DNA of 64,000 nt from Silvimonas soli (lineage in GTDB: Bacteria > Pseudomonadota > Gammaproteobacteria > Burkholderiales > Chitinibacteraceae): contig NZ_CP106736.1 of assembly GCF_030035605.1 (NCBI RefSeq), forward strand, positions 3,965,001 to 4,029,000, read 5' to 3'. Below the pieces are notes generated by a model. That model did no database searches, had not been told where the DNA came from, and saw nothing but the letters and a program-made list of their open reading frames with translations. Positions 43,565 through 51,951 of the stretch are shown here, in pieces (within the stretch, counting starts at the first letter, position 1; each line of letters begins with the position of its first letter). The position numbers and the translations under genes are program-made.

Positions 43565-43954
43565 TTATTGCTGAGACAGCTTGCCCGCCTCACAACCCGT
43601 GCTGCTGCATTCGCGCTGGCGCTCTTTCAGGAAGTCCAGACGGGTTTGGGTCATGGTCACCGCGCAATCCAGATTCACGAAGTAGCCGGTACTGTCTTCG
43701 CGGCTGCATTGTTCGTCGCGGCTTTTGATCCAGGCCAGTTGCGATTGCTTGAGTGTATTTTGTTGATCTGGCGTCAATTGTTTGCGCAGTTCGCCATAAG
43801 TCTGGTTAAGCGATTTGTCGGTTTGCGAGAACAGATTGCCAGCACAGTACACCGTATCGAAAGCATTACGTGGTTTGCCACAACCCGCTGCTTGCGCGCC
43901 ACCAGCCAGCAGGCAAGCCATCATTGCAACGCCACCGAGCAGTTTCTTGTTCAT
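43565..43954 (-). CDS. LprI-like exported protein (DUF1311)
   Basis: A 129-residue protein with a signal peptide ending AQA|AGCG. The mature part has AFDTVYCAGNLFSQTDKSLN, LRKQLTPDQQNTLKQSQ, WIKSRDEQC and a Cys-rich end; four to six cysteines probably form disulfides. DUF1311 proteins include the mycobacterial lysozyme inhibitor LprI. Function here is not shown. A short promoter region separates it from the YvcK-like gene. Confidence 0.82.
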   Translation of the reverse strand: MNKKLLGGVAMMACLLAGGAQAAGCGKPRNAFDTVYCAGNLFSQTDKSLNQTYGELRKQLTPDQQNTLKQSQLAWIKSRDEQCSREDSTGYFVNLDCAVTMTQTRLDFLKERQRECSSTGCEAGKLSQQ

Positions 43955-44174
43955 CAGTTTTAGTCCCGAAATCGATAGGCCCTAAGGGCACTTGAAATAA
44001 AAAATGGGCTCATGTTTTGCCCATGATCCGGCACGGCCGGTTGGTTATTGCACCGGCGCAATGGTAATCCGGCTCGCATTATATGCATTCAGTTCGGGAA
44101 TTTCGAAAAAATCTGATACGAAACTGACAGTGTGCTTTGGTCGGCTACTGGTTTACCAGAAACCGGTTATGTTG

Positions 44175-45152
44175 TCAGACCTTACCCAAAGCAATGGCAT
44201 ACACCGCTGCGGCCAGCTTGATTGGATCGTGACGCACAGTGCCATCGCGCAGGTCAGCAATCCGGGATGGAATCACTTCAATGCCCATATCGGCGAGTTT
44301 GGCAAAATCGTTGTCTACCGGCTGCGCCTCTTCTTCGGCGTAGCGCTGCAACGCATCTTCCGGAATGGCTTCGTCGTTGACGATCACCTTGGACACCTTG
44401 CTAATGCCGTGGTCGAGAATGGCCTGTATATGCTGCGAAGCCGTCATGCCATCGGTCTCACCATGCTCGGTCATCAAGTTGCAGATATAGACTTTGTCTG
44501 CATGCTCGTTGCGATTCACCGCGTCAGCGATTTCGGGCAGCAACAGATTAGGCAGTACGCTGGTAAACAAACTGCCCGGGCCAAGCACAATGAGATCGGC
44601 CTGTTCTATGGCGTGCACTGCTTGCGGTTCGGCATGCGTATCGTGGTCGAAAAACACCCGCCGGATGCGGGAACCCTGAAAAGCCAGTTGCGATTCGCCG
44701 GTAACCAGCCGACCGTCTTCCAGTTCGGCGTGCAATATGGCCGCAGTCGGGCAGGCGGGGTAAACGCGGCCCTTGATATTGAGCACCTTGCCCATGTTTT
44801 CCACTGCTTTGACAAAATTGCCGTCGGTGAGGGAAAACATCGCGGTGAGCAATAAATTGCCCATGGAATGTCCGTCCAGATAATGATGGCCTTCATCACT
44901 ACTGAAACGAAATTGCAGCAGGTCGCGGAACAAGCCCTCGGCGCCGCTCAAGGCGACCAGCACATTGCGGATGTCTCCGGGCGGCGGTACTTTGAGTTCG
45001 CGGTGCAGAATGCCGGACGAACCGCCATCGTCAGCCACTGTGACAATGGCCGAAATATCTACCGGAAAATGCTTCAGACCGCGTAGCAGTGAAGACAATC
45101 CGGTGCCGCCACCAAGGGCAGCTACTTTGGGGTAGGTCGGAGAAACGGGCAT
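44175..45152 (-). CDS. YvcK/CofD-like gluconeogenesis factor
   Basis: A 325-residue cytosolic protein. KVAALGGGTGLSSLLRGLK near residue 9, TVADDGGSSGILHRE, PPPGDIRNVLVAL and GNLLLTAMFSLT identify the YvcK group of the CofD-like fold. VLGPGSLFTSVLPNLLL follows in the middle. In Bacillus, YvcK (GlmR) is needed for growth on gluconeogenic carbon and for cell-wall precursor supply, and binds UDP-GlcNAc. The ATG at 45152 is used; the longer frame begins with TTG without a ribosome site. Confidence 0.88.
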   Translation of the reverse strand: MPVSPTYPKVAALGGGTGLSSLLRGLKHFPVDISAIVTVADDGGSSGILHRELKVPPPGDIRNVLVALSGAEGLFRDLLQFRFSSDEGHHYLDGHSMGNLLLTAMFSLTDGNFVKAVENMGKVLNIKGRVYPACPTAAILHAELEDGRLVTGESQLAFQGSRIRRVFFDHDTHAEPQAVHAIEQADLIVLGPGSLFTSVLPNLLLPEIADAVNRNEHADKVYICNLMTEHGETDGMTASQHIQAILDHGISKVSKVIVNDEAIPEDALQRYAEEEAQPVDNDFAKLADMGIEVIPSRIADLRDGTVRHDPIKLAAAVYAIALGKV

Positions 45153-45272
45153 AAATGGTACGGCCAACCTGCGAGTCAAGACGAAACCCAGAGTTTAGCC
45201 TTAGATCCTGCGCGGTACAGTCTGAATTTGCACAAGTCTGATCTGGCTGTGCAACCTGCGCCACGCGGTGAC

Positions 45273-46295
45273 TTACAAGGCGCTCCCACGCGGGCGCCGG
45301 TAATGGATGTAAGCGGGGACGAGCATTGATGCGGGTGTTGCGGCGCCTTCCAGCATGGCGATGACTTGAGCCAGACTTTGCTCGGCCAGTTGGCGGCTGT
45401 CCTGGACAATGGCATCAATGGCCATGGGCAGGCAATCCAGTAGCTGGTGATCATCGAAAGTCAGCAAACGCCCTGGCGCCTGGGTGAGTTGGTGAGCTTC
45501 GTTGATAAACGACAACACGCCTTCCAGCAGCGTAATCGACCCGGCAAACAAGGCTTGTGGATAACGGCCATGCGCTTCGAACCATTGCTTCATCAGCAGG
45601 TAACCGGATTCACGCTGGTAATCCCGCTCAAACACCCAATCGTTCTGTTCGGTCAGCTGATGCGCTGCCAAGGCTTGGCGATAACCCGCCAGACGATCAC
45701 GGCTGGCAGATACTTCCGGCTGGCCGCCAAAGTAGACCACTTCCGTCGCGCCTTGGGCGAGCGCATCTCCCACCAGACTGGCCACCGTTTCGGTGGCATC
45801 GGTTACTACCGAAGGAATGTCGGCATCATCAAGTCGACGGTCAGCAAACACAAACGGCAGCCGCTTGACCCATTTCTGGTAACGCTTGGCATCGGCGGAG
45901 CAGGGCACGACCACCACGCCGTCCACCTGACGGGCGACCAGATGCGCAATGCCTTCTGTTTCACGAACCGGGTCTTCGTCGCTAGTCACCATCACCATCT
46001 GATAACCGCGCTCGCGGCAGAGCGATTCCAGCGCTTGTGCCAGTGCCGAATGCGCCGAGTTGGTTAAGTCCGGAATGACCAGGCCAATGGTGTTGCTGCG
46101 CCGCGAGCGCAAAGAGCGCGCGGATTGCGACGGGCTGAAGTGATGCTCCGCCGCCACTTGCTGCACCCGTTCAACTGTGGCTTTGGAAATGCGATAACGC
46201 TCGGCATAGCCATTCAACACCATGCTCGCGGTGGTGCGGGAGACATTCGCCAGCCGCGCGATGTCGTCGATGGTCAGGCGCTCGAATTGGCTCAC
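45273..46295 (-). CDS. LacI-family regulator of FruR/ScrR type, beside the ribose operon
   Basis: A 340-residue repressor. The helix-turn-helix is LTIDDIARLANVSRTTASMV with NGYAERYRISKATVERV, and the linker gives GLVIPDLTNS. These features, with ASRDRLAGYRQAL, LFAGSITLLEGVL and LLTFDDHQLLDCLP, are closer to E. coli Cra/FruR and ScrR than to E. coli RbsR. It follows rbsB after a terminator, so it probably has its own promoter. It is the best candidate regulator for rbsKDACB, whose promoter carries a Cra-like site. Confidence 0.85.
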   Translation of the reverse strand: MSQFERLTIDDIARLANVSRTTASMVLNGYAERYRISKATVERVQQVAAEHHFSPSQSARSLRSRRSNTIGLVIPDLTNSAHSALAQALESLCRERGYQMVMVTSDEDPVRETEGIAHLVARQVDGVVVVPCSADAKRYQKWVKRLPFVFADRRLDDADIPSVVTDATETVASLVGDALAQGATEVVYFGGQPEVSASRDRLAGYRQALAAHQLTEQNDWVFERDYQRESGYLLMKQWFEAHGRYPQALFAGSITLLEGVLSFINEAHQLTQAPGRLLTFDDHQLLDCLPMAIDAIVQDSRQLAEQSLAQVIAMLEGAATPASMLVPAYIHYRRPRGSAL

Positions 46296-46370
46296 TGCGA
46301 TTTCCTGGTGTGCTGGCTCAGCTTGGCGGGACTACCGGCAAGATAGCTCAACACACCGTGTCATTGGTTA

Positions 46371-46409
46371 CAAAAAACGGCCCCCGGACAAACACTGTCG
46401 CGGGGGCCG
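46371..46409 (-). terminator. Terminator after rbsB
   Basis: CGGCCCCCG at 46378-46386 pairs with CGGGGGCCG at 46401-46409. Leftward, the stem is followed by six U residues. It closes the ribose operon ahead of the regulator gene. Confidence 0.88.
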
Positions 46410-46468
46410 GAGTCTCTGCGTTGATGTCGGTGTCAGCGCTGGATTGTATTACGTCATTACTGCGGATG

Positions 46469-47416
46469 TTATTGCTTGATCAGATTGAGCGGCACTGGAA
46501 TGAATTTATCCACGGGCTGACCATCGATCAGCTTCTTGGCCGCTTGAACGCCAAACTGGCCAATCAACTCCGGTTGTTGCTGCACAGTAGCCGCCATATT
46601 GCCGGATTTCACTGCAGCGATGGCATCTGGCGTGGCATCAAACCCAACCACCACCACGTTCTTCAGACCAGCAGCTTGCAGCGCTTTGACTGCACCCAGC
46701 GCCATTTCATCGTTATGGGCAAACAGGCCTTGCACATTCTTGTTGCCCTGAATGATGTTCTCAGTCACCGACAAACCCTTGGCACGGTCAAAATCAGCCG
46801 GTTGTTTGGCAACCAGTTTGATATCAGCCTTGCCATCGATCACCGAGTGGAAACCCTGACCGCGTTCACGCGCGGCGGAAGAACCGGCAATGCCTTCCAG
46901 TTCGATCACATTGCCTTTGTTGCCCAGCTTGTCCAGCAGGAATTCGGCCGCCATTTTGCCGCCAGCCACGTTGTCCGAAGCAATGTGTGCGCTGACTTCA
47001 GCGCCGTTCACGCTGCGATCCAGCGAGATCACCTTGATACCTTTATCGGTGGCTTCTTTCACCACATTGGCTACGGCGGCGGAGTCGGTCGGGTTGATCA
47101 GGATCACGCTTACTTTTTTCTGGATCAGGTCTTCCACGCTGGCTTGTTGCTTGGCGGGGTCGTCCTGCGCATCCACGGTAATCAGCGTGATGCCTTCTTT
47201 CTTGGCTTCGTCTTCTGCGCCTTTACGCAGCGCCACAAAGAACGGATTGTTCAATGTGGAAATCGACAAGCCCACGCTGGTGTTGCCGCTGGCAGTTGCG
47301 GCTGCGGACGCTGGTGCGCTGGCCGCGGTGCTGGCCGAATCCGGGCCTTGTTTGGAACAAGCCACGATGCCAACGGCAAGCAGGCTAAGCAGCAGCGGGG
47401 AAATAATACGTTTCAT
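46469..47416 (-). CDS. rbsB: Ribose ABC transporter binding protein RbsB, lipoprotein form
   Basis: A 315-residue type I binding protein. The N terminus is a lipoprotein signal ending IVAC, followed by an Ala/Ser/Thr-rich linker of about 30 residues. The mature domain has VGLSISTLNNPFFVALRKGA, LINPTDSAAVANVV, VISLDRSVNGAEVSAHIASD and FAHNDEMALGAVKAL, which match ribose-contact segments of RbsB. A lipid anchor is usual for Gram-positive binding proteins and uncommon for RbsB of Gram-negatives. Last structural gene of the operon. Confidence 0.92.
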   Translation of the reverse strand: MKRIISPLLLSLLAVGIVACSKQGPDSASTAASAPASAAATASGNTSVGLSISTLNNPFFVALRKGAEDEAKKEGITLITVDAQDDPAKQQASVEDLIQKKVSVILINPTDSAAVANVVKEATDKGIKVISLDRSVNGAEVSAHIASDNVAGGKMAAEFLLDKLGNKGNVIELEGIAGSSAARERGQGFHSVIDGKADIKLVAKQPADFDRAKGLSVTENIIQGNKNVQGLFAHNDEMALGAVKALQAAGLKNVVVVGFDATPDAIAAVKSGNMAATVQQQPELIGQFGVQAAKKLIDGQPVDKFIPVPLNLIKQ

Positions 47417-47550
47417 GATCGAACTCCTAAGTCCTGTACAGCGTTTTTGTTTACGGGTTGCAAGCTACTTCTTGTGAGTTTTTGACTGCTCTTGCGCATA
47501 CACGCCGGGCCGGTGACTACTCGCAAGCGGATCGTCCGGCACGCTGGCGT

Positions 47551-48489
47551 TTACTTCTTGTTGCCACGGTCGATCAGCACGGCCAGCAAAATCACCGCCC
47601 CTTTGATGACCTGTTGGTAAAACGACGAGACGCCCATCAGGTTCAAGCCGTTGTTCAATACGCCGATCAGCAGCGCGCCAACCAGCGTGCCGAAAATCCA
47701 GCCACGGCCACCGGTCAGGCTGGTGCCGCCCAGCACGACGGCGGCGATGGCGTCCAGTTCATAGCCGGTGCCGGCAGTGGGTTGAGCCGAGTTCAGGCGC
47801 GAGGTGAGCACCACGCCGGCCATGGCCGACATCGCCCCGGAAATCGTGTACACCCAAATCTTGATGCGGTCAGTCTTTACACCCGACAACCGTGCCGATT
47901 CTTCATTGCCGCCAGTGGCATACACATGGCGACCAAACACGGTTTTCTTCAGCACAAACCAGAACACGCCAAACATGATCAACATGCCCACCACCGGAAT
48001 CGGGATTAGCCCCGCCACGTAGCCGCCACCCAGCATCGAGAAAAAGTCACTGTTAAAACCAGTAATCGGGCTGCCGTTAGAGAACACCAGCGACAAGCCA
48101 CGCAGCACGGTCATGGAGCCCAGCGTGGCAATAAATGGCGCAACCTTGCCTTTGCTGATGATCAAGCCATTGGCCAGACCCATTAACCCGCCTGCCAGAA
48201 TGCCGAGCGCAGTGGCCAGCGCCGGGTTCAGTCCCATTTGCATAAAGCTGGCAATGGCGACCGAAGACAACGCCAGAATCGAGCCCACCGAGAGGTCGAT
48301 TCCGCCCAGCAAAATGACCAGCGTCATGCCAAAGGCAATGAGCGCGTTGATCGAGACCTGGCGCATTACGTTCAACAGATTGCCGACGGTGAGGAAGTCG
48401 CTGCTCATGATCGAAAGACCGATCGCAACGACCAGCAGGGCAATAAACGGCCCCAGCTTTTGTAATGTGGCTTTGGTTTTGGGTGTCAT
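47551..48489 (-). CDS. rbsC: Ribose ABC transporter permease RbsC
   Basis: A 312-residue inner-membrane permease that works as a homodimer in the ribose importer. Motifs are ILLGGIDLSVGSILALSSV (about residue 62), NGLIISKGKVAPFIATLG and YELDAIAAVVLGGTSLTGGRG. About ten hydrophobic helices are visible. It lies between rbsA and rbsB; the gap to rbsB is 134 bases and to rbsA 66 bases. Confidence 0.95.
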   Translation of the reverse strand: MTPKTKATLQKLGPFIALLVVAIGLSIMSSDFLTVGNLLNVMRQVSINALIAFGMTLVILLGGIDLSVGSILALSSVAIASFMQMGLNPALATALGILAGGLMGLANGLIISKGKVAPFIATLGSMTVLRGLSLVFSNGSPITGFNSDFFSMLGGGYVAGLIPIPVVGMLIMFGVFWFVLKKTVFGRHVYATGGNEESARLSGVKTDRIKIWVYTISGAMSAMAGVVLTSRLNSAQPTAGTGYELDAIAAVVLGGTSLTGGRGWIFGTLVGALLIGVLNNGLNLMGVSSFYQQVIKGAVILLAVLIDRGNKK

Positions 48490-48555
48490 GATGAATTGCT
48501 CGTTGGTGTCTGTCGTTGATTTGCGGTGTCTGGTTGGATAGAGATAGATAACTGT

Positions 48556-50067
48556 TTATGCCGGGATGGCTGCGGTCAGTGGCGACGTTTGCCCACCGGT
48601 TGCCGCCGTCATGATGCTTTCCTGAGTGGCGCTGGCGGCATCAAAGATCCCGTTCTGACGGCCTTGATGCATGACCAGAATGCGGTCGCTCATGGCCATG
48701 ACTTCAGGCAGTTCGGAAGACACCATCACGATGGCCACGCCTGCGGCAGCGAGTTGATTGATGATGTGATAAATCTCGGCCTTGCCGCCCACGTCGACGC
48801 CACGGGTCGGCTCATCCAGTAGCAGCACTTTGGGCGGCACGGCCAGCCATTTGGCGAAGACCACTTTTTGCTGGTTACCACCGGAAAGCGACTTCACGTC
48901 CAGTTCGGCATCGCGAGTGCGGATGCTCAGTTGTTTGATGAGGTCGGCCACGGCGGCGCTTTCGGCCCGCTCGCTGACGACGCCCAATTTGGCAAAGTGA
49001 TCCAGATGCACCAGCGTGGCGTTTTCGCGCACTGACATGCCCAGCACCAGCCCTTGTGCCTTGCGGTCTTCGGTCACAAAACCTATTCCCGCGCCGATAG
49101 CATCGCTGGCATGGCGGATATGCAAAGTCTGGCCATCCAGCCGTACCTCGCCACTGGTTTGGCGATTGACCCCGAACAGTGTTTTGAGGATTTCGCTGCG
49201 CCCGGCGCCCATCAAACCGGCAATGCCCAGCACTTCGCCAGCGCGCACTTCAAAGTTGATGCCGGCGATATTTCCGACGTCAGCCAGGTTGGAAACCTGC
49301 AAGCGCACATCACCGACCTTGGCAGAACGCTTGGGGAAGCGGTCGCCAATTTCGCGGCCCACCATTAGACGCACCACTTCATCGAAGCCGGTTTTGGCAA
49401 TTTCACGCTCGCCGACAAATTGGCCATCGCGCAGCACGCTGATCTTGTCGCAAATACGGAAGATTTCTTCCATGCGGTGCGAAACATACACAATCGCCAC
49501 ACCGCGTGACTTCAGATCCAGCATGATTTTGAACAGTGACTCGATTTCGCGATCGGTGAGGGCGGCAGTGGGTTCATCCATCACCAATACCTGAGCGTTG
49601 AGCGACAACGCTTTGGCAATTTCCACCATTTGCTGTTGGCCAATCGATAGCTGACCGGCTTCCATATCGGTATCGATATGCCCGGCACCCAACAAATCCA
49701 GATACGTATGCGCCTGCTTGCGCATGGTCGCCGTATCTATCACGCCAAAGCGGCGTGGTTCGCGGCCCAGAAACAGGTTCTCCATGACCGACAATTGCGG
49801 AATCAGATTGAGTTCCTGGTGGATGATGGCAATGCCAAGGTGCTCGGCATCGGTGGTGCTCCGGATATTTACCACGGAGCCATCAACCAGAATCTCGCCG
49901 GCATCCGCTTGATACACGCCACACAGAATCTTCATCAGCGTGGATTTGCCCGCGCCGTTTTCGCCCATCAAGGCGTGGATTTCGCCTGCGGCCAGGCTCA
50001 GGTCAACGCTTTCGAGCACCTTGACCGGTCCAAAAGCCTTGCTGATACCGCGCATATTGATTTGCAT
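48556..50067 (-). CDS. rbsA: Ribose ABC transporter ATP-binding protein RbsA
   Basis: A 503-residue fused double ABC ATPase. The first domain has GENGAGKSTLMKILCG, LSIGQQQMVEIAKAL and VLVMDEPTAALTD. The second has LMGAGRSEILKTLFG, KSLSGGNQQKVVFAKW and LLLDEPTRGVDVGGK. AAGGAG lies before the ATG. It energises ribose uptake with RbsC. A short Thr/Ala-rich tail ends the protein. Confidence 0.95.
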   Translation of the reverse strand: MQINMRGISKAFGPVKVLESVDLSLAAGEIHALMGENGAGKSTLMKILCGVYQADAGEILVDGSVVNIRSTTDAEHLGIAIIHQELNLIPQLSVMENLFLGREPRRFGVIDTATMRKQAHTYLDLLGAGHIDTDMEAGQLSIGQQQMVEIAKALSLNAQVLVMDEPTAALTDREIESLFKIMLDLKSRGVAIVYVSHRMEEIFRICDKISVLRDGQFVGEREIAKTGFDEVVRLMVGREIGDRFPKRSAKVGDVRLQVSNLADVGNIAGINFEVRAGEVLGIAGLMGAGRSEILKTLFGVNRQTSGEVRLDGQTLHIRHASDAIGAGIGFVTEDRKAQGLVLGMSVRENATLVHLDHFAKLGVVSERAESAAVADLIKQLSIRTRDAELDVKSLSGGNQQKVVFAKWLAVPPKVLLLDEPTRGVDVGGKAEIYHIINQLAAAGVAIVMVSSELPEVMAMSDRILVMHQGRQNGIFDAASATQESIMTAATGGQTSPLTAAIPA

Positions 50068-50077
50068 GCCCGGCTCC

Positions 50078-50476
50078 TTAGAAGATCACGCCGGAATGCA
50101 GAATGACATTCGCGTAGGGGCTGCATTCACCGGTGCGAATCACGGCTTTGGCTTGCTTGCAGCGCTGCTTGAATTCGTCATGGGTGACGTAATCAATGCC
50201 AACGCCCGTCACCGCCATTTGTGCAGCCCGTGAAGCAACCGCTGCGTTTTGCGTGAGGCATTCGCTGGCAAACACGGCGCGTTCGACTTTGAAATCAGCC
50301 AGCAGGGTGTCGAGCACTTCCATAAACCCCGGCGTGCCCAGCTTGAGCGACACATCAATGCATTCCACGCCATCCGGAATCGGTAAACCGCAATCGGCAA
50401 TCACGATGCTGTCGGTATGGCCCATGCGCGAGAGAACACGGGTGATGTCCCGGTTCAGGTGCCCGAGTTTTTTCAT
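50078..50476 (-). CDS. rbsD: D-ribose pyranase RbsD
   Basis: A 132-residue enzyme that converts beta-pyranose to beta-furanose forms of ribose so that RbsK can use it. MKKLGHLNRDITRVLSRMGH at the start holds the catalytic His, and IVIADCGLPIPDGV and RTGECSPYANVILHSGV complete the signature. Its ATG overlaps the rbsK stop by four bases. Ten bases separate it from rbsA. Confidence 0.96.
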   Translation of the reverse strand: MKKLGHLNRDITRVLSRMGHTDSIVIADCGLPIPDGVECIDVSLKLGTPGFMEVLDTLLADFKVERAVFASECLTQNAAVASRAAQMAVTGVGIDYVTHDEFKQRCKQAKAVIRTGECSPYANVILHSGVIF

Positions 50477-51363
50477 GATTGTTCTTCCAGAAAAGTGTCT
50501 AGTTCAGCCAGCGTCGGCATGCCGCCTTGCGCGCCCGGCTTGGTCACTGATAGCGCACCTGCTGCATTGGCGCGGCGTACGGCCTCAGCAGCACCCAGAT
50601 GCCAGAACGCCGCCAGTGCCCCATTAAAGGTATCGCCCGCGCCGGTGGTATCTACCGCAGTAACTTTGAAACCCGCTTGATGCTGAACATCGCCATTAGC
50701 TGCGGTGTAATAAGCGCCGTGCTTGCCATTGGTCATCACCAGGCGCCCTGGAAGGCATTTGAGAAGCGCTTTCCAGTCCGCACCCGGCGCATTCAGCGCG
50801 ACGGAAAGTTCATATTCATTGGGGGTTAACAGTGTGATCAGATCGAGCAACGAATCGGGCAGGGCGGTGGCCGGGGCCGGATTCAGAAAGAACGGTTTGC
50901 CATGTTTGCGGGCCAGTTCGGCAGCGTGTTCAACCGTGGCGACCGGAACTTCCAGCTGCGCCAGAACGACGTCGGCCTGCGCAAAGGCAGCATCGGCTGC
51001 ATCCAGATCGGCCGGGGTGAGCGCATGGTTGGCACCGGGCACCACCACAATGGCGTTATCGCCAGCAGACAAGGTAATCGCCGCCACGCCGGTGGCCACG
51101 TCACTGTCGCTAATCCAGCGCGTATCAATGCCTTCTTGCTGCAACACTGTTTTCAACTGCGCACCAAACGCATCGCGACCTACGCGGCCAATCATGGTGA
51201 CCTGCGCGCCCAGCCTTGCAGCGGCCACAGCCTGGTTCGCACCTTTGCCACCGGGGTAGGTGGCAAAACGATTGCCAAACAAAGTCTCGCCCAAACGCGG
51301 AAAAGTATCGGTCTGCACGACCAGATCCATATTGATACTGCCAACCACCAAAACCCGTGCCAT
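50473..51363 (-). CDS. rbsK: Ribokinase RbsK
   Basis: A 296-residue PfkB-family kinase making ribose-5-phosphate. VVGSINMDLVVQTDTFPRLG and YPGGKGANQAVAAARLGAQV are the N-terminal signatures, and VDTTGAGDTFNGALAAFWHL holds the catalytic Asp. The ATG at 51363 has GGAGG upstream. First gene of rbsKDACB; a Cra/LacI-like site lies about 60 bases before the start. Confidence 0.95.
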   Translation of the reverse strand: MARVLVVGSINMDLVVQTDTFPRLGETLFGNRFATYPGGKGANQAVAAARLGAQVTMIGRVGRDAFGAQLKTVLQQEGIDTRWISDSDVATGVAAITLSAGDNAIVVVPGANHALTPADLDAADAAFAQADVVLAQLEVPVATVEHAAELARKHGKPFFLNPAPATALPDSLLDLITLLTPNEYELSVALNAPGADWKALLKCLPGRLVMTNGKHGAYYTAANGDVQHQAGFKVTAVDTTGAGDTFNGALAAFWHLGAAEAVRRANAAGALSVTKPGAQGGMPTLAELDTFLEEQS

Positions 51364-51420
51364 TGCGACCTCCGTAACTGCTCGCACCCGAATTTGCCCA
51401 GGTACAAAATCTTTCTGATT

Positions 51421-51439
51421 TGCTAAAACGTAATCAGCA
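51421..51439. promoter_or_regulatory. Cra/LacI-like operator in front of rbsK
   Basis: TGCTAAAACGTAATCAGCA has symmetric ends (TGCT/AGCA) and an ACGT core near the middle. It resembles the Cra/FruR box GCTGAAWCGWTTCAGC recalled from E. coli, although the inner positions are only partly symmetric. It lies 58 bases upstream of the rbsK ATG, where the FruR/ScrR-like regulator encoded after rbsB could act. Confidence 0.5.
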
Positions 51440-51774
51440 TGGATCGAATTTATACCAGAGCGCTGTAGTGGCGGGAAGTGGAACTACGGGATTTGCCTTA
51501 GATTTGGCGGACGAACGGAGGGGGAGGAAAGGGCTGAGCACAGATTGTATTCAGCACAACTTGATGAAAATCAATGGATTAATTGGTAATTTCAAGAGTT
51601 GTGAGAGTGCTTCCGCATTCTGGTCATCGGCAGTAGTTCGTGTGTTTTACGAAAAAACATGAATTATTACGTAACTTAACTACATTTTGGGTGTGGGTAT
51701 TCAACGTCAGACTAACCATGCACAACACAAACATGAGGCCGGTATCAGCACATCAAGGATATGTGTAAACAGGC
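51440..51774. other. Intergenic region between rbsK and tRNA-Ser, no gene seen
   Basis: AT-richer than the surroundings. Small open frames occur but none has a ribosome site or known motif. It marks the last stretch of host DNA before the tRNA and the integrated element. Confidence 0.5.
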
Positions 51775-51803
51775 TTGGCAAGCTCAAACAGATCAAGTAT
51801 AGT
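51775..51803 (+). promoter_or_regulatory. Promoter of the tRNA-Ser gene
   Basis: TTGGCA at 51775-51780 and TATAGT at 51798-51803 are separated by exactly 17 bases. Transcription would begin about ten bases before the tRNA at 51817. Confidence 0.75.
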
Positions 51804-51816
51804 TCGGCCTCTTCCG

Positions 51817-51908
51817 CGGAGAGATGGATGAGTGGTTTAAGTCGCACGCCTGGAAAGCGTGTATAGGTTAATAGCCTATCGGGGGTTCGAATCCCCCTCT
51901 CTCCGCCA
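51817..51908 (+). tRNA. tRNA-Ser (anticodon GGA)
   Basis: Acceptor arms GGAGAGA and TCTCTCC pair, with discriminator G and an encoded CCA end. The anticodon stem CACGC/GCGTG holds loop CTGGAAA, so the anticodon is GGA (51852-51854) and reads UCC and UCU. A long variable arm and the T arm GGGGG-TTCGAAT-CCCCC are typical of class II tRNA-Ser. Confidence 0.97.
51884..51908. other. Probable attachment site (attL) of the prophage in the tRNA 3' end
   Basis: The T arm and acceptor end of the tRNA-Ser gene lie immediately before an integrase gene that reads toward it. Tyrosine integrases commonly recombine in this part of tRNA genes and leave the tRNA intact. No second copy of the sequence was seen to the right, so attR should be past the window. 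Confidence 0.6.
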
Positions 51909-51920
51909 GCAGAATTCAAG

Positions 51921-51951
51921 AACGGCGCGGCCTCAGGCTTGCGCCGTTTTT
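51921..51951 (+). terminator. Terminator after tRNA-Ser
   Basis: AACGGCGC at 51921-51928 pairs with GCGCCGTT at 51941-51948, followed by a T-run. The integrase stop codon (51933-51935) lies in the loop, so the last integrase codons overlap the hairpin. Confidence 0.75.

Noticed and set aside
46310..47485. 391-codon plus-strand frame opposite rbsB
   Set aside because: Antisense shadow of rbsB and its flanks; composition is His/Gln/Phe-rich without motifs.
51420..51662. 80-codon plus-strand frame after the rbs promoter
   Set aside because: No ribosome site, no motif; starts within the operator.
51707..51919. Leftward frame containing RGIRTPDRLLTYTRF
   Set aside because: This is the well-known false protein produced by translating the antisense of a tRNA-Ser gene; the tRNA explains it fully.
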